A DNA stretch of 64,000 nucleotides from Shewanella fodinae (GCF_014651955.1 NZ_BMXW01000011.1:1-64000); one strand, 5' to 3'. Counted from the first letter of the stretch, positions 1-8,958 are shown. The notes: generated by a model not told the origin, from the sequence alone. Numbers and translations: made by a program.

Positions 1-118
1 ACTCACCCGTCCGCCGCTCGCCGGCAGAGTAGCAAGCTACTCCCCGCTGCCGCTCGACTTGCATGTGTTAGGCCTGCCGCCAGCGTTCAATCTGAGCCAT
101 GATCAAACTCTTCAATTA
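1..118 (-). rRNA. rrs: 16S ribosomal RNA, 5' end (partial)
   Basis: The reverse complement reads into the universal 16S start: AATTGAAGAGTTTGATCATG, then GGCTCAGATTGAACGCTGGC, and onward into the V1 stem and the GGCGGACGGGTGAGT segment. Only about 118 nt of 5' sequence lie in the window; the rest of the rRNA operon extends to the left. The first mature base is placed near 118 by comparison with the usual 16S 5' end, so it could be off by a base or two. Confidence 0.97.
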
Positions 119-230
119 AAAGTTTTTCGACTCTAATGAATGACTGTTCTATTCGAACACTCTTCAGTGAGTTTTAAATCGTTTTGCGATTTCATTCACT
201 GCGAGTGCCCACACAGATTGCTTGATATTT

Positions 231-242
231 TGTTAAAGAGCG
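231..242 (-). promoter_or_regulatory. rrn boxA antitermination site
   Basis: On the minus strand the leader carries CGCTCTTTAACA, one base different from the boxA consensus TGCTCTTTAACA bound by NusB/S10. It lies about 115 nt upstream of the 16S 5' end, the usual position in gammaproteobacterial rrn leaders. The rest of the leader (119-230) shows no gene. Confidence 0.8.
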
Positions 243-316
243 AATAAAAAGCCGCGCCACAAATCAGCTTGTGTCAGCGACTTATTCTGGACCGTTGCAT
301 CGGTCAGTGGATGCGC

Positions 317-344
317 ATTATAGGGAATCGATTTTTTTGTGCAA
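317..344 (-). promoter_or_regulatory. rrn sigma-70 promoter
   Basis: The minus strand shows TTGCAC (-35, 339-344), a 16-bp spacer and a perfect TATAAT (-10, 317-322), followed by a GC-rich GCGCATCC discriminator. That is the typical form of a stringently controlled rRNA P1/P2 promoter. It sits about 200 nt upstream of 16S and about 75 bp beyond the gmhB stop. No second promoter was clearly seen; a P1 could lie inside or near gmhB. Confidence 0.75.
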
Positions 345-418
345 CATCTAAATTGCCTTAAATTTGCTTAACACTACACGGATGCTTAGTTTTCAGCCAA
401 AAACACTATTAAACACTA

Positions 419-976
419 TTAATTACCCAGTTTTGAAAGGTACGCTGGCACATCTGCAATTGAATCCAGAACGACTGTTGCCTCGTCAATGCCTTCTTGG
501 GTTAGCGCTTTACCACTGCGGACCAAAATGCGTACCGGGATTCCGGCAGCTTTTGCAGCCCGCATGTCATCGGCTTTGTCACCTACGAGTGCGCTGGCAG
601 ATAGATCCAATTTCAGGAATTGCTGTGCACTTACTATCATTCCAGGCTTGGGTTTGCGGCAATCACAATCCTGTTTATACTCGCCAATCCCCTTGTCGGG
701 GTGATGGGGACAATAATAGATACCATCTAGATCAACGCCTTTATCAGCAAAGTTCCAATCCATCCACTCTGTTAACTGATGAAATTGGTCTTCACTATAT
801 AAGCCACGAGCAATACCCGCCTGATTGGTGATAACCACTAATTTAAAACCCTGCTGTTTTAGGGCCAGACAGGCGTCAAATACTCCTTCAATATACTGAA
901 AATCATCTATTTGGTGGACATAACCGTGATCAACATTAATCACGCCATCCCGATCCAGAAATACAGCTTTGTTCAC
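419..976 (-). CDS. gmhB: D-glycero-beta-D-manno-heptose 1,7-bisphosphate 7-phosphatase
   Basis: This 185-aa cytoplasmic HAD-superfamily phosphatase removes the 7-phosphate from heptose bisphosphate during synthesis of the LPS inner-core precursor ADP-heptose. The nucleophile motif DRDG (D8, D10) is near the N-terminus. A central TNQAGIARG follows, and a zinc loop with CPHH and CDC cysteines before KPKPGM is the feature that marks GmhB within the family. GDKADDM is the late acidic motif. The start is GTG, chosen because GGGAGAG lies 7 nt upstream. Length is normal. It sits directly upstream of the rRNA operon and in the same direction, as often seen in Shewanella and Vibrio. Confidence 0.95.
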   Translation of the reverse strand: MNKAVFLDRDGVINVDHGYVHQIDDFQYIEGVFDACLALKQQGFKLVVITNQAGIARGLYSEDQFHQLTEWMDWNFADKGVDLDGIYYCPHHPDKGIGEYKQDCDCRKPKPGMIVSAQQFLKLDLSASALVGDKADDMRAAKAAGIPVRILVRSGKALTQEGIDEATVVLDSIADVPAYLSKLGN

Positions 977-1386
977 GCTAGCGCTCTCCCACTATTTTGT
1001 TGGCTATATTATTCCATTGCGTTGACGAAAATGCATCGATGGATTATCGCCAGTGAGCTAGATAAGTCAGTTAGCGTAAATAATCGATAAAAACCATCAT
1101 TGTCCACATCCTGACGCCATTTTCCCCTGCGACATGCTTTATTTATGCGCTGACTAGGGGTAACCTTAGCCACAGCAATTAGGGTGAATATAGTATACTA
1201 GCCGTTATTGCACTGAGTCGTCTGGCGATAGCCGTTATTCTGAACCAATAGCACAGAACACCAAACGTCGGGACGCTAACATCTCTCTGCAGCTTTATGC
1301 CAAAGCGCCAGCGCTGCAGTTAAGCCGATAAGTGAACAGCAAATTGAAAGAACCGTCTCGGGTGATTTCTTAACGAGAGATTTTCC
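977..1386. other. Intergenic region between gmhB and the KAS III gene
   Basis: These 410 bases separate two divergent genes and no coding frame in them looks real. A perfect 10-bp palindrome TAGTATACTA (1191-1200) contains a TATACT that could serve as a -10 for the rightward gene, but no good -35 accompanies it. The decamer TAGCCGTTAT occurs twice (1200-1209 and 1230-1239). Nothing else was recognised. Confidence 0.4.
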
Positions 1387-2463
1387 ATGCAGTATGCAAC
1401 TATTACCGGTTGGGGCAAATGTGTACCACCAGCCATTCTGAGCAATGATGATCTGGCAACCTTCATGGAGACATCCGATGAATGGATTAAACCAAGAACC
1501 GGGATCAGCCGCCGCCACATCAGTCATGTCAATACATCAGAGATGGCTACTGTCGCCGCCAAACACGCGCTGGCCGCTGCAGGCATAGAGGGCAGCGAAC
1601 TTGACATGATTATCCTGGCAACTGCCAGCCCTGACACTTTGATCCCCAACATCGCTTCTACCGTACAAGCCAATATTGGTGCTAACTGTGCGGCCTTTGA
1701 TATCAACGCTGCCTGCAGCGGTTTCCTGTATGGAATGGGATTGGCTACTGCGCAAATAAAAAGTGGCCAGTGCCAGAAAGTTCTAGTTATCGGAGCAGAG
1801 CGCCTGAGTTTTTATATTGACTGGTCACGCCGAGAAACAGCGGTACTTTTTGGTGATGGTGCAGGGGCTGTGGTGCTTGAGGCTTCTGATATCGCTGGCG
1901 GTGTACTAGGGTACGAATTGAATAATGACCCAGAAGGCCGTGAAATTCTGAAAGCCAGCTTTGGAACCTCAATGGATCGTTATGTTGCCGAGTCACTAGA
2001 TTTCTACATCCAGTTTGATGGCAAAGAGATCTTCAAACGTGCCATCCACGGTATGAGTACCCTCAGCGCCAAAGTTTTAGATAAATGTGGTATTGAGAAA
2101 GATGATGTTGACTGGGTAATTCCACATCAAGCAAATGAGCGCATCATTGATACCTTAGTACATAAAATGAAAATCCCGCCAGAAAAAGCCTTTGTGAATA
2201 TTGCCGAATACGGTAATACCTCTGCCGCGACCATACCTATTGCAATCTGCGATGCATTGACCAAAGGGATGATCCAGCCAGGACAACACATTTTGTCTTG
2301 TGCTTTTGGTGCCGGACTCACCAGTGCCGCATTGTTGCTGAAATGGGGCGAACGCATCACACCGCTGAAAACATCTGATGCAACGCTCCCCCCCTGCGAT
2401 GAAACTGGATTGCAGTTGATCCAGAAAGCAGTGAATTATTTCTGTCATCGCACTCAAAAATAA
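1387..2463 (+). CDS. 3-oxoacyl-ACP synthase III family protein (KAS III / FabH-like)
   Basis: This 358-aa thiolase-fold condensing enzyme is predicted to join an acyl-CoA starter to malonyl-ACP. The KAS III triad is present: Cys110 in NAACSGF, His247 in VIPHQAN and Asn277 in EYGNTSAA, with the GDGAGAV glycine loop in between. It is longer than housekeeping FabH (about 317 aa), with an extra ~30-residue C-terminal tail. It is also isolated from fabD/fabG/acpP, so it is probably a second, specialised KAS III rather than the fab-cluster enzyme. The start ATG is preceded by GAGAG at 7 nt. The exact acyl substrate cannot be read from the sequence. Confidence 0.9.
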   Translation: MQYATITGWGKCVPPAILSNDDLATFMETSDEWIKPRTGISRRHISHVNTSEMATVAAKHALAAAGIEGSELDMIILATASPDTLIPNIASTVQANIGANCAAFDINAACSGFLYGMGLATAQIKSGQCQKVLVIGAERLSFYIDWSRRETAVLFGDGAGAVVLEASDIAGGVLGYELNNDPEGREILKASFGTSMDRYVAESLDFYIQFDGKEIFKRAIHGMSTLSAKVLDKCGIEKDDVDWVIPHQANERIIDTLVHKMKIPPEKAFVNIAEYGNTSAATIPIAICDALTKGMIQPGQHILSCAFGAGLTSAALLLKWGERITPLKTSDATLPPCDETGLQLIQKAVNYFCHRTQK

Positions 2464-2489
2464 CATCAAGCTGATTTGCTGAAATGACT

Positions 2490-2517
2490 AAAGCCCTGCT
2501 TTCATAACAGGGCTTTA
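2490..2517. terminator. Bidirectional rho-independent terminator
   Basis: AAAGCCCTG and CAGGGCTTT form a 9-bp stem with A/T-rich flanks. The hairpin lies between the stop of the KAS III gene and the convergent exonuclease gene, so it can serve both. Confidence 0.8.
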
Positions 2518-2546
2518 ATTTTATCTCCTTCCTGAACCACTATGGC

Positions 2547-3221
2547 TCACGGCCACCATAAAAATTCAGCAACGGCCACATGAGGATCGATGGATGCTGT
2601 CTGCGCTAAAAACAGTTCACCGCAGGCAATTGCATCCATTAACGCATTGTGTGCGGCATAAACAGGTAGATGATAACGTTGTCGACATGCACCAAGTCTG
2701 AGACATCCCTGAGGCAGAATATGGCGTTCACGTAACAATCGGCGCCGTTCAATCTGCAGGGTGTCCACCACCGGAAATCGCAACGCGGAGCCCGGTGCTT
2801 TCGGCACCAACGCCGATAAAAATGCCAGATCCAGTGGCGCATGGTGGAAAATCATTAACTTGCCCATAACCCGCTGCAATAACCAAGACAACAGATGCTG
2901 CTGTGCCAGTGTCTGTGCTTGCAAATGGCGGTCAACAATCCCATGAATGACGGCGCTTTGGCCGACACTGCCACTGATGCCAACTAACTGGTGTTCAGCT
3001 GTGGCAAGTTGCAATCGCTGCTGTATTAAGGGCACTAAACCGACAGAAATAATCTGATTTTGCTGCGGTTCCAGTCCCGTCATTTCCATATCCACTGCAA
3101 CTAATGATACGTCAGACAAAGGGCGTTGCAGCAGTGGATGTAAACTCTGATAATATTCCCGCAAAAGAGGAGCGGCACCGCGCGCCCGCCATGCCAGAGA
3201 CAATTGTTGCCACGGGCTCAT
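2547..3221 (-). CDS. DnaQ-like (DEDDh) 3'-5' exonuclease
   Basis: This 224-aa protein of the RNase T/DnaQ exonuclease superfamily shows the DEDDh residues in order: DMEMTG (ExoI motif, Asp and Glu, residues ~44-49), HHAPLDLAFL with its Asp (ExoII), and AAHNALMDA with His and Asp (ExoIII). There is an N-terminal extension of about 40 residues but no polymerase-binding tail like that of DNA Pol III epsilon. It starts 1 nt after the stop of the cNMP/CBS/DUF294 gene, so the two are translationally linked. Together they form the distal half of the acetate-symporter operon, an arrangement seen in many proteobacteria. Its role there is unknown; a true replication proofreader is unlikely. Confidence 0.88.
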   Translation of the reverse strand: MSPWQQLSLAWRARGAAPLLREYYQSLHPLLQRPLSDVSLVAVDMEMTGLEPQQNQIISVGLVPLIQQRLQLATAEHQLVGISGSVGQSAVIHGIVDRHLQAQTLAQQHLLSWLLQRVMGKLMIFHHAPLDLAFLSALVPKAPGSALRFPVVDTLQIERRRLLRERHILPQGCLRLGACRQRYHLPVYAAHNALMDAIACGELFLAQTASIDPHVAVAEFLWWP

Positions 3222-3222
3222 T

Positions 3223-5070
3223 TCAGAAGCTCCGCATAAATTTAAGCTTCAGCGCAGCCTGCGCATCGTGAACAACCTTGAAGGCATCTCGCAGTTGATG
3301 GCGCATCAATGATGACAATGCCTGGGGCCGGAGATAATTACTGAGTGCTTCTCGATTCTCATACTGACGCCCTTGGTTAGCCAAACGCATATGCGCAATA
3401 AACTCCAGTGCATCGGCTAAATTGAGACCATCTTTTCGCGTGAGAATCCCCTGCGCAATTAACACACGAATACGTTTAGCCGTGTTGACTTCATTAATCC
3501 CGGCAGACAACGCATATACGCGAGCAATATCGTTGATCAACACACTGCCCCGATGTTTGAGGTCTATGCCCTTTTCCTCAGAACCGTCGCGTTCCAGCAC
3601 AAACTGTCGAAAAAATCCGAGTGGTGGAGATTCGCTCAAGGCATTGCCGGCCAATGCAGCCAAAAAAATATCGTTATCACAAGTGGTAGCTAACACTTGG
3701 TTCTGCAGCGCTGTAAACAGACTTTCTGGCCCGAAAACACAGCGCATGTCAAAGAATATACTGGCATGCATCAATGCTTTGGGCTCCGGCGTATTCACCC
3801 AACCGGAAAATTTCTGCTGCCAATTTTCTAACGACATTCTCCATGCAGGATTCTGCGCCATAATGTCACCGGGACAAAACACATAACCACAGTCATTAAG
3901 CCCACTGCACACGGCATGTGTCAGTGCATCAAAGTAAGCTGTTGCCGCCGCGTCCGGCTCCTTTGCCAATAACAAGCCATTATCTTGATCTGAACAGGCC
4001 ATTTGGTCCTGCCGGCCCTGGCTGCCGAATGCCAACCAACAGAACGCTAGCGGAGGCTCGCCGAGCAATGCTTGATTTAACTGGATAAGCCGTCTGGTCA
4101 AAGCATCAGTCACACTGGTAAGGATACGGCCAATCTCTTCAGCTCGGGCATCTGCACCAATGAGATTTTGCAGCAACAACGGGATCTGTTTACTGACATG
4201 AATAAGACTGGCAACATCCTGCTGTCTTTCTATTTCGCCAATCAAAAATATCGGTTGAGAGGATTGACTGCGAATAATATCGGTACTGGTCACCATGCCG
4301 ACCGGTTGGCCATTTTCCAATACCGGCAAATGGTGAATATTATGCTGACTCATTTGCAACATTGCTTCAAATACTAAAGCATTGGCATCAATAGTTACCG
4401 GAGCGGAAGTCATTGCCTGATATACAGGTACATTACCATTTAATCCCTCGGCCAAAACCCGATTACGCAGATCTCTGTCAGTCAGTATCCCCACCAATTT
4501 CTGATTATCGATAACCAAGGCTGAAGAAACGCGGTGCTTACGCATCAGTTTTGCGGCATCACAAACCGGGGTTTTATGATCCACACTCACAGGCGCCATC
4601 ACCATTAAACTGCTAATACGGTTTGCCGTCATTAACGCTACATTATGTGAAGCTTTCTGGTGCCGTAAACGCTTGGCATACGCCCGGTTAAAAAAACGAT
4701 CAAACGCCCGGCAGCCAGCTCGCAGCTTTTCAAACAGGGACAACGTCAGGTGATAAACCAAACCATCTTCCAAGATCAGCACCTTGTTGCTGATAGACTC
4801 CCCAGACATCAACGATGGAAAACCGAAATAGTCTCCCGCGCCCAGCCGGTCTAATAATTCCCCCTCCGCATTGCGCACTTCAAAAGCCCCACTGCGAACA
4901 ATGTAAAGCATGGGGTTTTCGGAGCTAAGTGGTACCGAGCCCGAAACTTTGCTGTAGTAGCCAATGCTGACACTGCGACTGCACTCTTCCAATAGTTCCG
5001 CAGGTAACTCATTAAACGGGGCAATTTCGGCCAGGAAATTACGGATGGGCAACAATTCACTTTCGTCCAT
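3223..5070 (-). CDS. cNMP-binding / CBS-pair / DUF294 nucleotidyltransferase-like protein
   Basis: This 615-aa cytoplasmic signalling protein has three visible parts. Residues ~15-130 are a cyclic-nucleotide-binding (CRP-like) beta barrel. Residues ~150-270 hold two CBS repeats; the second ends HHLPVLENGQPVGMVTSTD. Residues ~300-480 are a DUF294 nucleotidyltransferase-like domain with GSQGRQDQ and the acidic DQDNG, followed by the DUF294 C-terminal helical region. GSxGR with DxD is the GlnD-type catalytic signature, so a nucleotidyl-transfer activity (perhaps uridylylation or adenylylation of a partner) is plausible but unproven. It lies downstream of the Na+/acetate-type symporter and just upstream of the exonuclease gene, so it probably couples an adenine-nucleotide signal to uptake. 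Confidence 0.88.
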   Translation of the reverse strand: MDESELLPIRNFLAEIAPFNELPAELLEECSRSVSIGYYSKVSGSVPLSSENPMLYIVRSGAFEVRNAEGELLDRLGAGDYFGFPSLMSGESISNKVLILEDGLVYHLTLSLFEKLRAGCRAFDRFFNRAYAKRLRHQKASHNVALMTANRISSLMVMAPVSVDHKTPVCDAAKLMRKHRVSSALVIDNQKLVGILTDRDLRNRVLAEGLNGNVPVYQAMTSAPVTIDANALVFEAMLQMSQHNIHHLPVLENGQPVGMVTSTDIIRSQSSQPIFLIGEIERQQDVASLIHVSKQIPLLLQNLIGADARAEEIGRILTSVTDALTRRLIQLNQALLGEPPLAFCWLAFGSQGRQDQMACSDQDNGLLLAKEPDAAATAYFDALTHAVCSGLNDCGYVFCPGDIMAQNPAWRMSLENWQQKFSGWVNTPEPKALMHASIFFDMRCVFGPESLFTALQNQVLATTCDNDIFLAALAGNALSESPPLGFFRQFVLERDGSEEKGIDLKHRGSVLINDIARVYALSAGINEVNTAKRIRVLIAQGILTRKDGLNLADALEFIAHMRLANQGRQYENREALSNYLRPQALSSLMRHQLRDAFKVVHDAQAALKLKFMRSF

Positions 5071-5147
5071 AGGATTAGTCTGCCGCGTTATCGATGCGTT
5101 AATAATGGCTGTTGTTTTACTATGCAGCCATCTGCCTTTGGTCTAAT

Positions 5148-5173
5148 AAAAAAGGCGCCGAAGCGCCTTTTTT
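5148..5173 (-). terminator. Terminator after the acetate-type symporter gene
   Basis: GGCGC and GCGCC form a stem with a CGAA loop, flanked by A6 and T6. It lies between the symporter stop and the CBS/DUF294 start. It may therefore cut or attenuate transcription between the transporter and the regulatory genes, making the four genes only a partial operon. Confidence 0.75.
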
Positions 5174-5185
5174 ATTAATTAGTTA

Positions 5186-6919
5186 TCAGTGACTATGTGC
5201 ACTATCCGCTCCTTTAGGGAAACGAATGGACTCCACCATTTGTTGCACATCATCGGGAACCGCAGCGGTCATTTTACTCACCACAGTTGCCACCACAAAG
5301 TTGATAACCATCCCGATCAAACCGATACCTTCGGGCGAGATCCCGAAGAGCCAGTTAGCGGGCACGTTAGCGGCCGGATTAACAAATTTGAAGTAGATGA
5401 TATAAGAAGCGGTAAAGCCCAAACCTAATACCATCCCCGCGATTGCACCTTCTTTATTCATGGACTTGGAGAAAATCCCCATAATGATTGCCGGGAACAA
5501 TGACGCTGCAGCAAGACCGAAGGCAAATGCCACCACCGCGGCCACAAATCCTGGAGGATTAACCCCAAAGTAACCAGCGATCACAATACCTATCGCCGCA
5601 GAAATACGGGCAAACATCAGTTCCTTCTTGTCGGAAATATCCGGCATGAAATTTTTCTTCAGTAGATCATGCGACACCGAGGTAGAAATCACCAATAGCA
5701 ACCCTGCAGATGTAGACAATGCTGCTGCCAGACCACCAGCAGCCACCAGCGCAATCACCCACGCGGGCAAACCCGCAATCTCAGGCGTTGCCAATACGAT
5801 GATGTCGTTGTCAATCTTCATCTCATTAGTTGAGCTGTCGTCAATTTTGCCTTTGCCATAGAACATTTTGCCGTCACCGTTTTTATCATTCCATTTGATA
5901 AGCCCGGTCTGTTCCCAGTTTTTGATCCAAGATGGTGCTGTTGCATGCGCCACGCCCTGACCATCAGCGCCATTGATTGTTTCAATCATGTTAACGCGAG
6001 AGAATACCGACAACGCGGGCACCGTGGTATAAAGAATGGCAATAAACACCAGAGCCCAACCAGTACTGGTACGTGCATCCTTCACTTTAGGAACGGTAAA
6101 GAAACGCACAATTACATGCGGCAAACCTGCGGTTCCCACCATCAACGCCGCAGTAATTGCAAAGACATCAATGGTACTCTTGGCGCCTTCGGTATATTCA
6201 TTGAAACCAAGCTGAGTAGATAGGCCATCCAGTTTTTGTAGTAGATAAACCCCCGTATCATTTCCTGCGGCATCCAACACAGTAGAACCGAAACCAATCT
6301 GCGGCAGTACATGTCCGGTCATCATCACCGAGATAAAGATAGCTGGCACCATGAAAGCAAAGATCAGTACACAGTATTGGGCTACCTGAGTGTAAGTAAT
6401 GCCCTTCATGCCCCCCAAAACCGCATAAAAGAACACAACAGCCATACCGATATAAACACCGGTATTCACGTCCACTTCGAGGAAGCGAGAAAATACCACC
6501 CCTACCCCACGCATCTGTCCAGCAATATAGGTAAAGCAGATGAAGATGGCACACACCACAGCGACGACTCGGGCGGTCTGTGAATAGTAACGTTCACCAA
6601 TAAAATCTGGCACGGTAAATTTACCGAACTTTCTTAAATAGGGAGCAATACACAACGCCAGCAGTACATAACCACCAGTCCAGCCCATCAAATACACGCT
6701 GCCGTCATATCCCACAAACGAGATGATCCCCGCCATGGAAATAAAAGATGCGGCTGACATCCAGTCAGCTGCAGTAGCCATACCATTCATCACTGGCGGG
6801 ACCCCACCGCCAGCAACATAAAATTCTTTGGTAGAGCCGGCTCTGGACCAGATGGCAATACCAATGTAGAGCGCGAACGACAGCCCTACAATCAGAAATG
6901 TCAGTGCTTGAACATCCAT
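5186..6919 (-). CDS. Sodium:solute symporter, acetate-permease (ActP-like, TIGR03648/VC_2705 type)
   Basis: This 577-aa inner-membrane transporter of the SSS family has about 13 hydrophobic segments and the N-terminal ADWMSAASFISMAG motif (SSS TM2, Na+ site). A non-membrane insert at residues ~305-370 contains DKNGDGKMFYG, which resembles an EF-hand Ca2+ loop; E. coli ActP lacks this insert. The family is thought to import acetate or another short monocarboxylate with Na+. It is encoded 12 nt after its DUF4212 small subunit, the usual pairing. Substrate assignment rests on family knowledge and on the small-subunit neighbour; acetate is likely but not proven. Confidence 0.88.
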   Translation of the reverse strand: MDVQALTFLIVGLSFALYIGIAIWSRAGSTKEFYVAGGGVPPVMNGMATAADWMSAASFISMAGIISFVGYDGSVYLMGWTGGYVLLALCIAPYLRKFGKFTVPDFIGERYYSQTARVVAVVCAIFICFTYIAGQMRGVGVVFSRFLEVDVNTGVYIGMAVVFFYAVLGGMKGITYTQVAQYCVLIFAFMVPAIFISVMMTGHVLPQIGFGSTVLDAAGNDTGVYLLQKLDGLSTQLGFNEYTEGAKSTIDVFAITAALMVGTAGLPHVIVRFFTVPKVKDARTSTGWALVFIAILYTTVPALSVFSRVNMIETINGADGQGVAHATAPSWIKNWEQTGLIKWNDKNGDGKMFYGKGKIDDSSTNEMKIDNDIIVLATPEIAGLPAWVIALVAAGGLAAALSTSAGLLLVISTSVSHDLLKKNFMPDISDKKELMFARISAAIGIVIAGYFGVNPPGFVAAVVAFAFGLAAASLFPAIIMGIFSKSMNKEGAIAGMVLGLGFTASYIIYFKFVNPAANVPANWLFGISPEGIGLIGMVINFVVATVVSKMTAAVPDDVQQMVESIRFPKGADSAHSH

Positions 6920-6931
6920 AGTCTGTTCCCC

Positions 6932-7198
6932 TTAGTCTTCGTGTACGTTATATTTTTTATCTAAGGCGTTCGCTTTGAAGGCGTAGATAAAAATCAGCGC
7001 CACGAACACATAAATGGAACCTTGCTGCGCAAACCAGAAGCCCAGTTTGAAGCCCATGAAGTGAATATTGTTGAGTACATCTGCAAACAAAATTCCACAG
7101 CCATAGGACACCACGAACCAGACAGCCAGCAGTCCCAGCACCAGACGCAAGTTTTCACGCCAGTAGCTCAGTGCCTTTTCGTTATTTTCAAAGCCCAT
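6932..7198 (-). CDS. DUF4212 protein, small subunit of the solute:Na+ symporter
   Basis: This 88-aa membrane protein has two predicted transmembrane helices (residues ~18-40 and ~50-72), corresponding to TIGR03647/DUF4212. It is found almost always beside the large SSS subunit and is thought to stabilise or assist it. The ATG at 7198 is preferred over one 15 nt upstream because GGGGAG lies 7 nt before it. The large subunit follows after 12 nt, so the two are co-translated. Confidence 0.88.
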   Translation of the reverse strand: MGFENNEKALSYWRENLRLVLGLLAVWFVVSYGCGILFADVLNNIHFMGFKLGFWFAQQGSIYVFVALIFIYAFKANALDKKYNVHED

Positions 7199-7422
7199 TG
7201 TGCGACTCCCCATTACTAATTGTTATTAAGTCACATTTAATCTAGCAACCGCGACTTAGCTCACAATCAAGACCTTAGTCTAACCAACGTGCTACAACTG
7301 CTTAACATGTTTAAAAATCATATATAAATCATAATGTAAAAAATAAATTAGAAAAAAATGATTGATAGTGACTAAGCATTAGAATTAGACCAATGTCGAA
7401 CAGCAAATGCCTTGAAAAAGAC

Positions 7423-7447
7423 AAAAAAAGACCGGCAAATGCCGGTC
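7423..7447 (-). terminator. Terminator of dsbA
   Basis: On the minus strand GACCGGC-ATTT-GCCGGTC is followed by seven U residues. It lies 22 nt beyond the dsbA stop. The remaining 200 bases up to the DUF4212 gene are A/T-rich and presumably hold that gene's promoter; no clear operator was recognised. Confidence 0.85.
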
Positions 7448-7468
7448 ATGAAGGCGAGATAATTGTGA

Positions 7469-8089
7469 TTAATCCGGTTTTTTAGCGAGAAAAAGGATCA
7501 ATTCTGAAAGCGCTTCTGCGTCTGAAACATTAGCCTTGATCAGATACTTGCCATTCACCAGTAAAGACGGGACACCCCGAACCTGTGCCAATTGAGTTTG
7601 CGCTTCGTAGTTTTCCATTGCTAGCTTAGCATCGGCAGAGCCAATGGTCTTTTCCAACAAAATTTTATCAATTCCCTGACTGACAAAAAAAGCCTCAAGA
7701 TCTGCTTCAGTAGTGAATGGCTGATGTTGTTCATGAATGCGTGCAAATATCTTACTATGCACCTGATTGACAATTTTAAATTTCTGCGCCAAATAGTAAG
7801 CTTCTTGGCTCAAGACCCAGGCGGGACGGCGCGCACCGACAGGAGTACGCGCTAACGTTACTTTACCTTTGAGCAGTTGCGCAGTCTTCTCAATGACGGG
7901 ATCCTGTTGATAACAATGTGGGCAGTTATAAGAGAAAAACTCCCTGACAACTGGTTTAGTGGTTTCTGGAATGCCAGTTACCGTAATGTAATCCTGACCT
8001 TCTTGATATTCTGCAGCGGTGGCGGGGATCAGCACGGCACTTAACAGTAGTAATGCCGTGGTAGTTTTGGCCACAAATGAAAACAGCAT
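7469..8089 (-). CDS. dsbA: Thiol:disulfide interchange protein DsbA
   Basis: This 206-aa periplasmic oxidase introduces disulfide bonds into exported proteins. A signal peptide covers residues 1-26 and ends ATAA. The redox motif is CPHC at C56-C59, the DsbA-type dipeptide, in a thioredoxin fold with a helical insertion. The cis-proline loop is RGVPSLLVNG. Length and motif match classic DsbA better than DsbC/G or DsbE. It follows the epimerase and HD-GYP genes in the same direction. GAGGGGG lies just upstream of the ATG. Confidence 0.93.
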   Translation of the reverse strand: MLFSFVAKTTTALLLLSAVLIPATAAEYQEGQDYITVTGIPETTKPVVREFFSYNCPHCYQQDPVIEKTAQLLKGKVTLARTPVGARRPAWVLSQEAYYLAQKFKIVNQVHSKIFARIHEQHQPFTTEADLEAFFVSQGIDKILLEKTIGSADAKLAMENYEAQTQLAQVRGVPSLLVNGKYLIKANVSDAEALSELILFLAKKPD

Positions 8090-8118
8090 GGTTCCCCCTC
8101 ATTGGACAACATAATCAA

Positions 8119-8958
8119 CTAAATGCAACTGTCACAGGCCTGCAACAGCGAATTGGCATCAGTATATCGATAACTAAAACCAAGATCTCGGCAAATAAAT
8201 GAACCATCGATACGTTTACCCAATGTGCGAGGTTCTTCCGCAACAAATTGTGGCACAGGTAATCCCAACTGCTCAGCCGCTAGGCAGTAAAAAGTCTGCT
8301 TATCTAGGGTCAAAGGAGCACTCAGATTATAAACTGCCGCCGGTTGAGGAGCCTTAAGTATGGATATCACTGCAGCAATACAGTCATCAAGATGCACCAA
8401 ATTTACCGCTTGCGAGGCACCTGTTAAACCTGTTCGTCCCGCCATAAAACGACCTGGATGCCTCGCAGGCCCTACTAACCCGGCAAAACGAATAATGGTG
8501 ACATTGCGTTTATCAGATGCCAACTGTTGAAACATCCGCTCTGCTTGCTGCAAGACGGCGCTACTACCAGAGGTTGCCAGTTGCAAATCCGCCTCCGTCA
8601 GAACCCCCTCTTGCTGGTAGGCGCCAGTGCTACTGACAAATACCAGTCGCTGTACCCTGCTCTCTTTGACCAACGCCGCCAGTTGTGACAACTTGTGCAG
8701 ATAATCATCCTCCCCCCGGCGTAATCCCGGCGGAATATTCACCACTAAAGCGTCGCAATCTTCAAGTAAATCAGCGGGTAGTGGCTGACTAGCTGTCAGT
8801 TGCAGCACAACACCTCGAATACCTGCAGCGGTTAACGCCGCGGCACCTTCGGCCGTCGTCTTACTGCCAGACACTGTAAAACCCGCCTGTTGCAACGCTT
8901 TTGCCAGCGGCAAGCCAAACCAGCCACAACCGAATACCGCAATATGTTTCAACCTCAT
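8119..8958 (-). CDS. NAD-dependent epimerase/dehydratase family (SDR) protein
   Basis: This protein of about 279 aa has an N-terminal Rossmann motif, FGCGWFG, close to the start and a VFVSSTGAYQQ segment typical of extended or atypical SDRs; it resembles E. coli YeeZ. YxxxK is not evident: a QQEGV stretch follows the tyrosine, so catalysis may be lost or differ. Three starts are possible: TTG at 8985 (AGGGA 6 nt upstream), ATG at 8958, or TTG at 8952 (AGGAG 7 nt upstream). The middle one is reported. The HD-GYP gene ends at 8989, so coupling is tight whichever is used. Substrate unknown. Confidence 0.8.
   Translation of the reverse strand: MRLKHIAVFGCGWFGLPLAKALQQAGFTVSGSKTTAEGAAALTAAGIRGVVLQLTASQPLPADLLEDCDALVVNIPPGLRRGEDDYLHKLSQLAALVKESRVQRLVFVSSTGAYQQEGVLTEADLQLATSGSSAVLQQAERMFQQLASDKRNVTIIRFAGLVGPARHPGRFMAGRTGLTGASQAVNLVHLDDCIAAVISILKAPQPAAVYNLSAPLTLDKQTFYCLAAEQLGLPVPQFVAEEPRTLGKRIDGSFICRDLGFSYRYTDANSLLQACDSCI

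Noticed and set aside
364..831. 155-codon plus-strand frame opposite gmhB
   Set aside because: It lies antisense to a gene with clear family motifs and has no coding character.
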